Origin: Pontibacter korlensis
GTDB taxonomy: Bacteria; Bacteroidota; Bacteroidia; Cytophagales; Hymenobacteraceae
Direction: 5' to 3'
Assembly (NCBI RefSeq): GCF_000973725.1
Contig: NZ_CP009621.1
Coordinates: 3,314,001 to 3,378,000 of the forward strand
DNA: 64,000 nt
Both the position numbers and the translations under genes were made by a program. The notes beneath the pieces are model-generated. The model searched no databases. It was not told where the DNA came from and worked only from the letters and a program-made list of their open reading frames with translations. Positions 25,782-34,935 of the stretch are shown one piece after another (the first letter of the stretch is position 1; every line of letters begins with the position of its first letter).

Positions 25782-26802
25782 TGACGAAGCAGACATGGAG
25801 CTTCTGATAAAGCAGAAATTCAGGCGCAAAATACGGGATAATACATATGAATTTGTTTTTGCACAAAATGGAGTAGAGGCTTTACAAAAATTACAGGAGC
25901 ACCCTGATCTGGACCTGGTTCTAACAGACATTAACATGCCAGAGATGGATGGCCTAACCTTGCTTACCAAAATCCCTGAGGTCAGCCCGATCATTAAGGC
26001 TGTTATTGTATCGGCCTATGGCGATATGGAAAACATTCGGACTGCCATGAACCGTGGAGCCTATGACTTTATATGCAAGCCGGTAGATTTTGAGGATTTG
26101 GAGGTGACCATGAACAAGACCTTGCAGCATGTAAACCAAATGCGTACCACACTGCAGGCTATCAAAGAAAACAACATCCTGAAAATGTATGTGGATGAGT
26201 CGGTGCTAAGCTTCATGACGCATACCGAATTTGAAACAAGCCTGCTTCTGAACGAGTCTGTTGAAGCCACGGTGATGTTTATTGATATCTGTGGTTTTAC
26301 AGCCATATCAGAACATGTGTCGGCCAATGAGGTTGTTAACCTGCTCAACAAGCTGTTTGACCTGATGGTGAACGAAATAACAGATCAGGACGGACACGTA
26401 GATAAGTTTCTAGGCGATGCCGTGATGGCTGTTTTCCAGGGACAGTACCACCTGGACCGTTGTGTAGAGGCCGCCCTGGCTGTACGGAAAAAGCTTTGCT
26501 CCTTTGAGGAAACATTGTCGGATGGCAGGGTATACAAGCCTGAGGTATCCATAGGTATTAATGCCGGTGAAGTGATTTCCGGCAATATTGGCTCCAGCTC
26601 CCTCCGAAGGCTGGACTATACGGTTATTGGCGATCCGGTAAACGTGGCGCAGCGACTGCAGTCAGTGGCGCAGCCAGGGCAGATCCTTATCACCGACAAG
26701 TCTTTTGAAAAGATCAAGGAGTCTTTTGTCTGCAAGCCGATAGGGGAGATTAGCCTGAAGAACAAGTCCCATCCGGTTATGACTTACGAGGTGCTTGAGT
26801 AG
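25759..26802 (+). CDS. response regulator fused to a class III nucleotide cyclase
   Basis: I start at the ATG at 25759 ([13 protein letters not shown]). Residues 1-~120 are a receiver domain (phosphoacceptor D57 in [13 protein letters not shown]107 in ICKPVD). Residues ~165-345 form a class III cyclase catalytic domain: the metal-binding Asp residues are in MFIDICGF (D176) and [11 protein letters not shown] (D220), and the transition-state Asn and Arg are in [10 protein letters not shown]216 in VDKFLGD and the LDYTVIGD segment are the residues expected for adenine recognition, pointing to cAMP rather than cGMP or a pyrimidine product. Phosphorylation of the receiver likely controls the cyclase. 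Its stop faces the stop of the HD-PycTM gene 11 bp away. Confidence 0.93.
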   Translation: MAKILVVDDEADMELLIKQKFRRKIRDNTYEFVFAQNGVEALQKLQEHPDLDLVLTDINMPEMDGLTLLTKIPEVSPIIKAVIVSAYGDMENIRTAMNRGAYDFICKPVDFEDLEVTMNKTLQHVNQMRTTLQAIKENNILKMYVDESVLSFMTHTEFETSLLLNESVEATVMFIDICGFTAISEHVSANEVVNLLNKLFDLMVNEITDQDGHVDKFLGDAVMAVFQGQYHLDRCVEAALAVRKKLCSFEETLSDGRVYKPEVSIGINAGEVISGNIGSSSLRRLDYTVIGDPVNVAQRLQSVAQPGQILITDKSFEKIKESFVCKPIGEISLKNKSHPVMTYEVLE

Positions 26803-26813
26803 GCGGCTACAGG

Positions 26814-28001
26814 TCAGGCAAGGAAAAACCAGGCGATCGCGTAGCTTGCCAACACTAAACACAGGCCAATCACAAACACAGTGTAAGACAGTTTCAGCAG
26901 GCGGTATTTCTTCTCAAGCACTTTGCCCTGCAGGTAAATATTATCGATCATGCTGTTGTACAGGCGGTCAGAGTCATGCATAATTTCACGCATGTTGGCA
27001 CGGTATACATCAGCACTCAACGTGGTATAATCACCGAAAAAAAGATAATCAATGCCCCCCGGCTTCGATGAGGTTTTTTTGATATTGGGCCGGGTGGCCA
27101 GTACGGCAATAATGGTTGTTACAATGCAGACCACTGTCAGGAAAAAGGCCGGTATGATGAGGTGAGGTACATCGGAGAAGCTCTTTATAAAAGAGGAAAT
27201 CATGATAGAGGCGATGATGGCATTGATAGAGATCATGATATTTGCCTTGCTGTCGGCTATGACGCTCAGTTGTAAGTGACTGGCCATGGTAGTACGGAAC
27301 ATAGTCTCTACACCTTTTATCACCTTCTGTTCTTTCCCTTTCTGCAGGTTTTTCTTGAGCTTTTTGTTCTCCTCCCACAAGACCTGCAGCTCCGGCGTGG
27401 CACTGATGATTTCTTCCCGCTTTTGCTTTAGTGTTTTGATGTTCTTCTCCTTTCCGGCAGAAAAGGTATGCCTGGCATAGGAGGTGAAGTAGCTGTGCTT
27501 CTTCAGTAAAGTTCTCTGCTCATCTATCCATTTAAGTTCTTCATTTAAAGCGCCCGGTGTCAGGCCGGCTTTTCTTTCTTCGTGCAGCAGGTAGTCTTTG
27601 GAGGCCATAAAGCTGGCAACAGCATCACACAGCACTTCTTCCAGCAGGTTTTTGGGCTGCTGCGGGTATTGAGTGGCGACTATGCACTGCATCACTGTGT
27701 TTATGTCTGCGGCAGTAAGTCCGCTGCTTTCGAGGAATTGTGCTGCCGGAGATGGCTTAACCTCCTCTGGACTGGAATTTTGGTGGTTACTCAGGTCATA
27801 CAGCCAGGCGGCCAGCAGCAGTAGCTGCATGTCGTGCTCGTTCAGCCGCACAGATCTGCCAACTTCTTCTGCCACGGCAACCAGTGCCCTGGTATGCTCC
27901 AGAGTAAGAGCATGAGCCGTATCCAGGCCATTGGTAGGCAGTTGATGCGCAACATATACATGCGTTCTTTCCAGTATATCGGTATCCATCATGGTGTGCA
28001 T
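26814..28001 (-). CDS. HD-like domain fused to a PycTM (Pycsar effector-type) membrane domain
   Basis: Residues ~25-180 match the HD phosphohydrolase module often found in front of PycTM, but with altered metal ligands: H36 is kept in LEHTRALV, the HD pair is Tyr-Asp (AAWLYDLS, Y68-D69), and the later CDAD-type motif reads CDAVASF. A charged coiled coil (~180-225) follows. Residues ~231-395 are the PycTM domain: MFRTTMASHLQLSVIADSKA, NIMISINAIIASIMIS (TM1), PAFFLTVVCIVTTIIAVLAT (TM2) and a final helix LSYTVFVIGLCLVLASYAIA (TM3). In Pycsar defence, PycTM-type effectors damage the membrane on sensing a cyclic nucleotide. The gene follows the TPR kinase by 11 bp (one operon) and faces the receiver-cyclase gene. 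Whether it serves defence or signalling is open. Confidence 0.88.
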   Translation of the reverse strand: MHTMMDTDILERTHVYVAHQLPTNGLDTAHALTLEHTRALVAVAEEVGRSVRLNEHDMQLLLLAAWLYDLSNHQNSSPEEVKPSPAAQFLESSGLTAADINTVMQCIVATQYPQQPKNLLEEVLCDAVASFMASKDYLLHEERKAGLTPGALNEELKWIDEQRTLLKKHSYFTSYARHTFSAGKEKNIKTLKQKREEIISATPELQVLWEENKKLKKNLQKGKEQKVIKGVETMFRTTMASHLQLSVIADSKANIMISINAIIASIMISSFIKSFSDVPHLIIPAFFLTVVCIVTTIIAVLATRPNIKKTSSKPGGIDYLFFGDYTTLSADVYRANMREIMHDSDRLYNSMIDNIYLQGKVLEKKYRLLKLSYTVFVIGLCLVLASYAIAWFFLA

Positions 28002-28012
28002 GGTTTAGGGTT

Positions 28013-30262
28013 TTACTGTGGTGCAGGTAAGCAGATTGTGAACTCCGTGTATTCTCCTTCTTTGGTCTCCACTTTCAGCTCACCTCCATGGCCCTTGGTA
28101 ATGATATCGTAGCTCAGGGATAGGCCCAGGCCGGTGCCCTGGCCGGTAGGTTTGGTGGTGAAAAAGGGCTGAAATATTTTGCCTGCTACTGTGGCGGGTA
28201 TGCCTGCTCCATTATCGCGCACCCTGATCTCCACCTGCTCTCCCAGGCTTCTGGTGCTTACTCTTACCTCCGGCTGATACTGCCCGTTCAGCTGCGATTT
28301 TAATTGTTGCGTAGCGTAGAAGGCATTATTGAAAAGGTTAAGCAGTACGCGCCCGATCTCCTGGGGCACTACTTTTACCTTCCCCAAGGCAGGGTCCAGG
28401 TCGGTTATAAGCTTGGCGTTAAAGTTCTTGTCCTTGGCTCGAAGGCCGTGGTAGGAGAGGCGCAGGAACTCATCTGCCAGGGCATTGATATCTGTTGGCT
28501 GCTTATCGCCGGTAGAGTTACCCGAGTGCTGCAGCATATCTTTTACGATGCAGTTAGCCCGCTTGCCATGCTGTGTTATCCTGTCGAGGTTCTGCTCCAG
28601 TTCATCTAGCAGCTCATTTAAGGCTACCGCCTTGCCGTTTTTCGGACTAGCCTCTTGCTGTAACTCCTCTTTTATCTCTTGCACCAGCTCTACAGAAAGC
28701 TCAGAGAAGTTATTTACGAAGTTGAGCGGATTCTGTATCTCATGGGCGATACCGGCGGTTACCTCACCGAGCGAAGCCATTTTTTCTCGCTGTACCAGTT
28801 GCTCCTGCGCCGACTTTAATTCTGCCAGGGCCTGCTCCAGGTGGTCCCGTTGCTTCGTTATGGTTTGTTTCTGGACCTGCAGCTCTTCATTGGATTTGTT
28901 GAGCTCTGCAATTAGCTGCTGCAGCCTTTGTGCCTGTTCGTCAATCTCTGCCTTTTGCTTGCGGAGCAGATCATTGGTTTTTTTCTGCTTGCGGTTATTC
29001 CAGACAAGTATACCTGCTATCAAAGCTACCAGCACCAGCACTGCCAGTAGAGCGTATTTTTGCTGGCGTTGGCTGCTGGCCCTTTCGGCCTGCAACTGTT
29101 TGTCTTTAGTTAGTACTGTAATCTGAGACTGCTTTTTATCCAGCTCATATTGAAACTTCAGGGCAGCCACCATGCTTTTCTTGTCTTCCCCTACAAGGCT
29201 GTCTTTATAGGCGATATACTTTTGTTGTGCCTCGTATGCTTGGGGAAAGTTTTTTTTAGCGGCGTAAGCCTCTGCCAATACATGGTAGGTGTTGTGGATG
29301 TTGCGCTTAAAGCCAATTTCCTGCGCTAGTGCCAGGGCACGGCTGGCATAGTACAGGGCACTGTCGGCATGACCGGCGTTGAGATGTACGGAGGAAAGCT
29401 GGTAGTAAGTGTCTGCCACGCCTTCTCTCTCTCCTAAAGACTGGTACAGCTTAACAGATTGAGTTCCGTAGCTTAATGCCTGCGCATACTTCTTTTGATT
29501 TCCCTTTACTTCCACCAGGTTGCGCAAAACAAGCGCTTCCAGCTGTTTGTTGCTCTTTTCCCGGGCTATGTCTAAAGCTCGCCTATAAGCTGATTCGGCA
29601 TGGTTATACTGCCGTTGGTCGCTGTAAATGCCACCTATGTTGTTGAGAAAGCGGGCAATCTCATTTTTGTCGTTCAGCTGTTCCTGTAGCTTTAAGCCCC
29701 GCTGAAAATAGGTAAGAGCAGACTTTAGCTCGCCCATTTCTTTGTAAAGCACCCCAACATTACCCATAATGGAGGCTGCTTCTTTGTGCTTGTCAACGCT
29801 CTCAAATACCTGCACGGCCTGCAGGTAATACTGCAGCGCCTGTGGGTAATCAGACTGGCTGTGGTAGATGGTACCTTTGCCATTAAACGCCCAGGCGACA
29901 GTGGTGCTGTCGCCAATCTGCCTGGCTACCTGTTGTGCCTGTTCAAAAGCACGAAGAGCAGCCTCGTAGTTTGCCTTTTGATAATGGTGGCTGCCGATAC
30001 GGCGCAGGGCAGTGGCTTCTACTGGTTTATAGTTTAATTCCCCGGCTAATCGCAGGGCCTGCTGGGCCAACTTATAGCTTTTTTCGGGGTCTGTTCCTCT
30101 TAGCTCATAAGCCAGGTCGTTCAGCAGCTTTGCGCGTACTGTATCAGCTTGCTGGTGCTGTTCCAAAAGGGTATTGAGGCTGTCGGCAGCAGTACTTTGA
30201 GCCAGTAGCGGTGTAACTGCCAGCAGGAAGCCAAGTGCGAGCAGAAAGGCTGAAGTTTTCAT
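28013..30262 (-). CDS. TPR-containing membrane sensor histidine kinase
   Basis: A signal peptide (MKTSAFLLALGFLLAVTPLL, AQS) precedes ~9 periplasmic TPR units spanning ~30-385 (LRRIGSHHYQKANYEAALRA, NNIGGIYSDQRQYNHAESAY). A single membrane helix lies near 402-422 (YALLAVLVLVALIAGILVW). A long coiled coil follows, then the DHp domain with H507 in GIAHEIQNPLNF, and an intact HATPase (N-box LLNLFNNAFYA, DNGAGIP, GTGLGLSLSYDIITKG). There is no receiver. It is co-transcribed with the HD-PycTM gene and lies beside the two receiver genes, its likely phosphotransfer partners. Its kinase core is almost the same as that of the propeller kinase at 30855. Confidence 0.93.
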   Translation of the reverse strand: MKTSAFLLALGFLLAVTPLLAQSTAADSLNTLLEQHQQADTVRAKLLNDLAYELRGTDPEKSYKLAQQALRLAGELNYKPVEATALRRIGSHHYQKANYEAALRAFEQAQQVARQIGDSTTVAWAFNGKGTIYHSQSDYPQALQYYLQAVQVFESVDKHKEAASIMGNVGVLYKEMGELKSALTYFQRGLKLQEQLNDKNEIARFLNNIGGIYSDQRQYNHAESAYRRALDIAREKSNKQLEALVLRNLVEVKGNQKKYAQALSYGTQSVKLYQSLGEREGVADTYYQLSSVHLNAGHADSALYYASRALALAQEIGFKRNIHNTYHVLAEAYAAKKNFPQAYEAQQKYIAYKDSLVGEDKKSMVAALKFQYELDKKQSQITVLTKDKQLQAERASSQRQQKYALLAVLVLVALIAGILVWNNRKQKKTNDLLRKQKAEIDEQAQRLQQLIAELNKSNEELQVQKQTITKQRDHLEQALAELKSAQEQLVQREKMASLGEVTAGIAHEIQNPLNFVNNFSELSVELVQEIKEELQQEASPKNGKAVALNELLDELEQNLDRITQHGKRANCIVKDMLQHSGNSTGDKQPTDINALADEFLRLSYHGLRAKDKNFNAKLITDLDPALGKVKVVPQEIGRVLLNLFNNAFYATQQLKSQLNGQYQPEVRVSTRSLGEQVEIRVRDNGAGIPATVAGKIFQPFFTTKPTGQGTGLGLSLSYDIITKGHGGELKVETKEGEYTEFTICLPAPQ

Positions 30263-30854
30263 TGCGGCATTGATAACATGGCGTACAGCCTGAACAACAG
30301 GTTAATGTCTGAATCTGGTAAGGCTTAAAGGCAACTGCAGTTTTGTTAATCGCCTTGCTTCTGTGCTTGTGTAGCTAGCAGGAATAAAGATCAGTTCGTT
30401 GTCCTGCCCCGGAGGTTCCAGTTAATGCTTTGTAGGTGCTCTGCCCCATCCTAAAGTATGGATAGCAGAGCGAATTCTTTTATCAGGAGGTTATACTCAT
30501 ACGTGCTTATGCTACAGCCTATTAATATGTATTTATAACGCTTAAGCTAGATAAGAGTTAAATAAATGGTGAACAAGTGCAATATATTCTTGTGTTTTTG
30601 AGTATTATATGTTTTTGCGTATAATTTATACTATTCTTTGTTAATCCCGTAAATACTACATCGAAACAGTACGATTGCCTCCACGTTCGGCTTCTGGCTA
30701 GCAGAAGCTGGTATTTGCCCTTGCTATCATTCTTTTCTTTACGCTTTACACCTTAAAATTTCAAGTCATTTCTTCTGCTTAAACCTGCGTTGCTGTGCAC
30801 AGGCTGATTATTATCAGGTGCTTACAAGGTAAAGATCATCATGAACAATCTAAT
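30263..30854. other. divergent promoter region between two histidine kinase genes
   Basis: No gene is supported in ~590 bp. The part from 30520 to 30660 is strongly AT-rich with T runs (TTCTTGTGTTTTTGAGTATT) and probably holds the promoter of the propeller kinase. A clean TTG/TAnnTTTG pair could not be placed. The side next to 30262 should contain the promoter of the TPR kinase operon. Confidence 0.4.
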
Positions 30855-33800
30855 ATGCTGTACCGCAAACTCCGTCACTTTCTGAGCCTCCTACTCCTGT
30901 GGGTAACATTCGGACTTCCGCTCCTGGCGCAGGATCTTATTTTTACCAAAGTACCGCTGGATAGGGACACGGGTCTTGACAATGGTTTAGGTTTGATAGC
31001 CGGTATTACGCAGGATAAGCAGGGTTTCCTGTGGCTTGCTACCCACTCTGGCTTGTACCGCTATGATGGCTATACTTTAACAACCTATAATAACCAGCGT
31101 TTCGAGGTAAACTCACTGGCTGATAACCGGCTAGAAAGTATACAGGCTGATCGTAACGGTACTATCTGGATTGGCTTTTGGGCAGCAGGGCTTGACAACT
31201 ATAACCCCAAGACGGGCAAGTTCACACACTACCGTCACAACCCCCACGATCCTAAAAGCCTGAGTGATGACCTAGTGACAGCGATTCTGCAAGACCGTCA
31301 GGGAAATGTGTGGGTAGGCACCCATAAAGGCCTTAACCTGTTTCACCCGAAAACTGGCACCTTTACAAGGTACCAGCACGACCCTAATAATCCGTCAAGC
31401 CTGAGTGACAACAAAATCAGGGCACTCTATGAAGATAAACAGGGAACGATATGGGTTGGAACAGGCAGTCCCTGGGAGTCGAAACCAGAGGAGGGAGGTC
31501 TCAATCGCTTCGATCCCAAAACAGGTACTTTCAAGCACTATAAGCATGACGCAGCAGACACCACAACGCTGAATTCAAACTGGATACGGGCCATGCATGA
31601 AGACAGCCGGGGTAACTTTTGGATTGGCACCCACGGAGATGGCTTACACCGCATGAACCGCCAGAAAGGTACCTTCGAACGGCTGCACTACGACGCACAG
31701 CACCCGGAAAAGCTTAGCCGCCCCTACGTGAATAAGGAGAGGCAGAACGATGGGGTAGATATTATTCTGGAAGATGATGCTGGTGCTGTTTGGATAGGCA
31801 CCTATGACAGTGGCCTTAACCGGTATAATCCTGCAACCGGTAAAGTCGTGCAATATCAAAAGCATGGTGCTGATGTAACAGGATTGGATGACAATAATAT
31901 TTGGGCAGCACATGCTACCAGGGAAGGAATACTCTGGTTCGGTACTGCCAACGGTAACCTGTATCGGGTTGATCCGCATCGCCAGCGGGTGAACCATGTG
32001 GCTACAAACTCTGACGTGTACAGCTTCCACGAAGACAAGGCTGGCTTTCTTCTTATTGGTACCGCCAACGGCTTATTGCATAAGGATCTTAAAAGTGGCA
32101 AAACCAGGCGGTTCGTACATGATCCAAATGACCCTGCTAGTATAAGCGCAGATACTATCTATTCTATTTATAAAGACCTGAGGGGCAACTTTTGGTTAGG
32201 CGGAGCCAGTGGGGACCTTAACAAGTATGACCCTAAAACAGGCACGTTTACACGCTACGTACATGATGAGAAAGTGGAGGAGAGTATAAGTGCAGGACCT
32301 ATTTTTTCGATGTTGGAAGACCGGCAGGGAAATTTCTGGGTTGCTACCGGTTTCGGCCTGGATAAGATGGACCGGGAGCAGGGTACCTTTACCCATTACA
32401 GAAGCGATCCTGAAGACCCCGGTAGCCTTAGCCATAATGGCGTAGTGTCTGTGTTCGAAGACGAATCAAATTATCTGTGGGTAGGAACCAGGTTTGGAGG
32501 AGGCTTGAACAAGTTTAACCCTATAAATGGCTGGTCGAAGAAGTATCTTTTAGGTACAAATATTGTTCATATCATCAAAGATGCCAGAAATGTGGTCTGG
32601 GTGGCAACTGAGAGTTCAGGAGTGTTCAGGTACGACCGCAAAAACGACATTTTCGTTTCTCTGGGCTCTCAACTGAACGAAGACATTAGCCACATCAGAG
32701 GTTTTGTGGAAGACAACCAGCAAAAGCTCTGGTTCAGTACAAAGCACGGACTCATGACCCTGGACAAGGAGCGGGATAATATTTCTTTGCTGGCCGAATC
32801 CTATGGTGTGGTACCAGGTTCCTTTACTTTTCCGGGTGGCTACATAGGACTGGATGGGAAGCTATATTTCGGAAGCAAAACAGGCTATTACTCTTTTTCG
32901 CCCCAGCAATGGCAACCTAACAACACACCTCCACAAATTGTACTGACAGGGCTGAAGCTGTTTGATGATGTGGTGCAGCCGGGAGGTTGGGGCCCGTTGA
33001 AGGCTCCATTGAATGAGGTAGGGATGTTGAAGCTAGGTCCTGATGAAGATGTCTTTACGTTCAGCTTTACCGGGATACATTTCAATAACCCGGAGCAGAA
33101 CAGGTTTTACTTTAAGCTGGAAAACTACGACCACGACTGGCGAAGGGCTGCTGATCATACCGCCTCTTATTACAATGTACCGGCGGGGGATTATGTTTTC
33201 CGGGTAAAAATAGCTAACAGCGACAATGTGTGGGCTGAAAGAGCCCTAGCTGTAAGAGTGAAGCCTCATTGGTGGAACACCTGGTGGGCATATATTGGCT
33301 ATGGGCTCCTTTTGGTTGGAGTAGTCGTCAACTTTAACCGCCTACAGCGCAGGCGGCTGATCAGAAGGGAAAGATACCGTGCACGTGAGCGCGAGCTGGC
33401 CCAGGCACGTGAAATAGAAAAAGCGTATCACAAGCTAAAGCATACCCAGGCCAAACTGATACAGTCTGAAAAAATGGCTTCCCTGGGAGAGCTGACTGCC
33501 GGCATTGCCCACGAAATTCAAAACCCTTTAAACTTTGTGAATAATTTTTCTGAAGTGTCGCAGGAACTGGTGGAGGAGCTGGAACAGGAAGCGCAGGTTG
33601 GAAATAATGAGCAGGTGCTTGCCATTACAGCCGACCTAAAGCAAAACCTGTCTAAGATTCATCAGCATGGCAAGCGGGCAGACAGCATCGTAAAAAGTAT
33701 GCTGCAGCACTCCAGATCCACATCAGGAACAAAAGAGCCTACAGATGTAAATGCCTTGGCAGATGAGTACCTGCGCCTGTCGTATCATGGTTTACGGGCT

Positions 33801-34262
33801 AAAACAAAAGGCTTTCAGGTAACTCTGCTTACTAATTATGATAAAGACCTGGAGCGGGTGGAGGTGGTGCCACAGGAGTTAGGGCGTGTGTTGCTTAACC
33901 TGTACAACAATGCTTTCTATGCAATAAAGCAGAAAAAAGAGCGGTTAGGAGCAGACTTCGAGCCAAAACTGGAGGTCAGTACCTCCCGCCGAAACGATCA
34001 GGTAGAGATCAGGATAAAGGATAATGGTATTGGCATACCTGAAAAGGTGAAGAATAAAGTTTTTCAGCCGTTTTTTACCACCAAGCCTAGCGGGCAGGGT
34101 ACAGGTCTTGGTCTATCCATAAGCTACGACATCATTACCAAAGGACATGGAGGTGAGCTATCGGTAGATTCCGTGGAGGGAGAGTATACTGAATTCCACA
34201 TCCTGTTGCCTATTACAGTTACGGCTCCTCCCACCGCTGTTTCCTTAGCAAGCGCCACATAG
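30855..34262 (+). CDS. two-component regulator propeller sensor histidine kinase (non-hybrid)
   Basis: I start at the ATG at 30855 (MLYRKLRHFLSLLLLWVTFG, signal peptide ending LLAQ); an in-frame GTG at 30795 lacks support. Residues ~25-700 are a long series of propeller blades with the repeated pattern ...EDKQGTIWVGT..GLNRFDPKTGTF.HY. This is the two-domain periplasmic propeller typical of Bacteroidota. A Y_Y_Y domain follows (~705-800, NRFYFKLENYDHDWRRA), one membrane helix (WWAYIGYGLLLVGVVVNF), a DHp with H886 in GIAHEIQNPLNF, and an intact HATPase. Unlike classic hybrid regulators of polysaccharide loci it has no receiver or AraC domain, so it needs a separate receiver; two lie nearby. Confidence 0.93.
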   Translation: MLYRKLRHFLSLLLLWVTFGLPLLAQDLIFTKVPLDRDTGLDNGLGLIAGITQDKQGFLWLATHSGLYRYDGYTLTTYNNQRFEVNSLADNRLESIQADRNGTIWIGFWAAGLDNYNPKTGKFTHYRHNPHDPKSLSDDLVTAILQDRQGNVWVGTHKGLNLFHPKTGTFTRYQHDPNNPSSLSDNKIRALYEDKQGTIWVGTGSPWESKPEEGGLNRFDPKTGTFKHYKHDAADTTTLNSNWIRAMHEDSRGNFWIGTHGDGLHRMNRQKGTFERLHYDAQHPEKLSRPYVNKERQNDGVDIILEDDAGAVWIGTYDSGLNRYNPATGKVVQYQKHGADVTGLDDNNIWAAHATREGILWFGTANGNLYRVDPHRQRVNHVATNSDVYSFHEDKAGFLLIGTANGLLHKDLKSGKTRRFVHDPNDPASISADTIYSIYKDLRGNFWLGGASGDLNKYDPKTGTFTRYVHDEKVEESISAGPIFSMLEDRQGNFWVATGFGLDKMDREQGTFTHYRSDPEDPGSLSHNGVVSVFEDESNYLWVGTRFGGGLNKFNPINGWSKKYLLGTNIVHIIKDARNVVWVATESSGVFRYDRKNDIFVSLGSQLNEDISHIRGFVEDNQQKLWFSTKHGLMTLDKERDNISLLAESYGVVPGSFTFPGGYIGLDGKLYFGSKTGYYSFSPQQWQPNNTPPQIVLTGLKLFDDVVQPGGWGPLKAPLNEVGMLKLGPDEDVFTFSFTGIHFNNPEQNRFYFKLENYDHDWRRAADHTASYYNVPAGDYVFRVKIANSDNVWAERALAVRVKPHWWNTWWAYIGYGLLLVGVVVNFNRLQRRRLIRRERYRARERELAQAREIEKAYHKLKHTQAKLIQSEKMASLGELTAGIAHEIQNPLNFVNNFSEVSQELVEELEQEAQVGNNEQVLAITADLKQNLSKIHQHGKRADSIVKSMLQHSRSTSGTKEPTDVNALADEYLRLSYHGLRAKTKGFQVTLLTNYDKDLERVEVVPQELGRVLLNLYNNAFYAIKQKKERLGADFEPKLEVSTSRRNDQVEIRIKDNGIGIPEKVKNKVFQPFFTTKPSGQGTGLGLSISYDIITKGHGGELSVDSVEGEYTEFHILLPITVTAPPTAVSLASAT

Positions 34263-34277
34263 CGTTTTTTCTTTGAG

Positions 34278-34315
34278 CCTCTTCTTGCTGCATACATCCG
34301 CACAGCAAGAAGAGG
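34278..34315 (+). terminator. hairpin behind the propeller kinase gene
   Basis: Perfect 13-bp arms CCTCTTCTTGCTG / CAGCAAGAAGAGG with a 12-nt loop, 16 bp after the stop codon. There is no U tract on the plus strand, so termination may be weak. The rest of the gap to 34644 contains nothing I can identify. Confidence 0.55.
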
Positions 34316-34644
34316 TAGAGAGGTAGGATTTACTCTTGAAATAAGCCGAACAAGCCATTTGTCATTTCGGGCTTCAAAGAAGCATGTTTTTCGTACAACA
34401 GGTGGTTTAACACTTAAAGTTGGTATATAAATCTCCTGCAAGAGCGTGTATTCTTTTGAACCAATCTGGTTGCCACTAAAAAAAGTGCTAACAAAAAATG
34501 CTGTGTTGGAGTAAAGGGATAGCTAGAGACTTAGCTCTGTGCTATAAATGGGTTTTTGCTCCAGAAAAGTGCAGTAGTATAAGTCCTAAGCTTTCTGCTT
34601 TAAAATAATCGACACCTCAAACATAGGATTTAAATCTTAGAAAG

Positions 34645-34935
34645 ATGATTCAGAAAACGTATTTGAAAACCAAAGATCAGTGTAAGGTTAAATTTTCAGT
34701 AAGTATAGAAAGCGCGGACAGAGTAGAGATAGCAGGCCTTAACAATGACTGGGACAATCCCATCCCTATGAGTAAGAAAAAGGGTGGTGTGTTTGAATGT
34801 GTGCAGTCGCTGCCAAAAAACAGCCAGCATGAGTTTAAGTATCTGATAGACGGCAGCGAATGGAGAAACGATCCGGATGCAGACGGCGAAACCCCCAATG
34901 AGTACGGAGGCACCAACAGTATACTTTCTGTATAG
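34645..34935 (+). CDS. stand-alone isoamylase N-terminal/CBM48-like early-set domain protein
   Basis: The 96 residues form a single E-set domain: KVKFSVSIESADRVEIAGLN, then NDWDNPIPMSKKKGGVFECV and HEFKYLIDGSEWRNDPDAD. The W-x-x-x-P and F-K-Y-x-I-D-G-x-W-x-x-D-P motifs are those of glycogen-binding CBM48/AMPK-beta and the early-set domain of branching enzymes. No catalytic domain and no signal peptide are present, and no glycogen gene is nearby. It is therefore probably a small cytoplasmic alpha-glucan-binding protein; its role is unknown. The start ATG is the only one that keeps the first strand. Confidence 0.88.
   Translation: MIQKTYLKTKDQCKVKFSVSIESADRVEIAGLNNDWDNPIPMSKKKGGVFECVQSLPKNSQHEFKYLIDGSEWRNDPDADGETPNEYGGTNSILSV

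Noticed and set aside
25759..26802. Interpretation of the cyclase as a Pycsar uridylate or cytidylate cyclase (PycC)
   Set aside because: The adenine-type Lys in VDKFLGD and the DYTVIGD segment are kept and the protein carries a receiver domain, so a cAMP-producing enzyme is more likely. Pycsar identity is therefore not claimed for it.
28485..29126. 213-codon plus-strand frame opposite the TPR kinase
   Set aside because: Ser/Cys-rich translation, antisense to the conserved DHp/coiled-coil region; a typical shadow.
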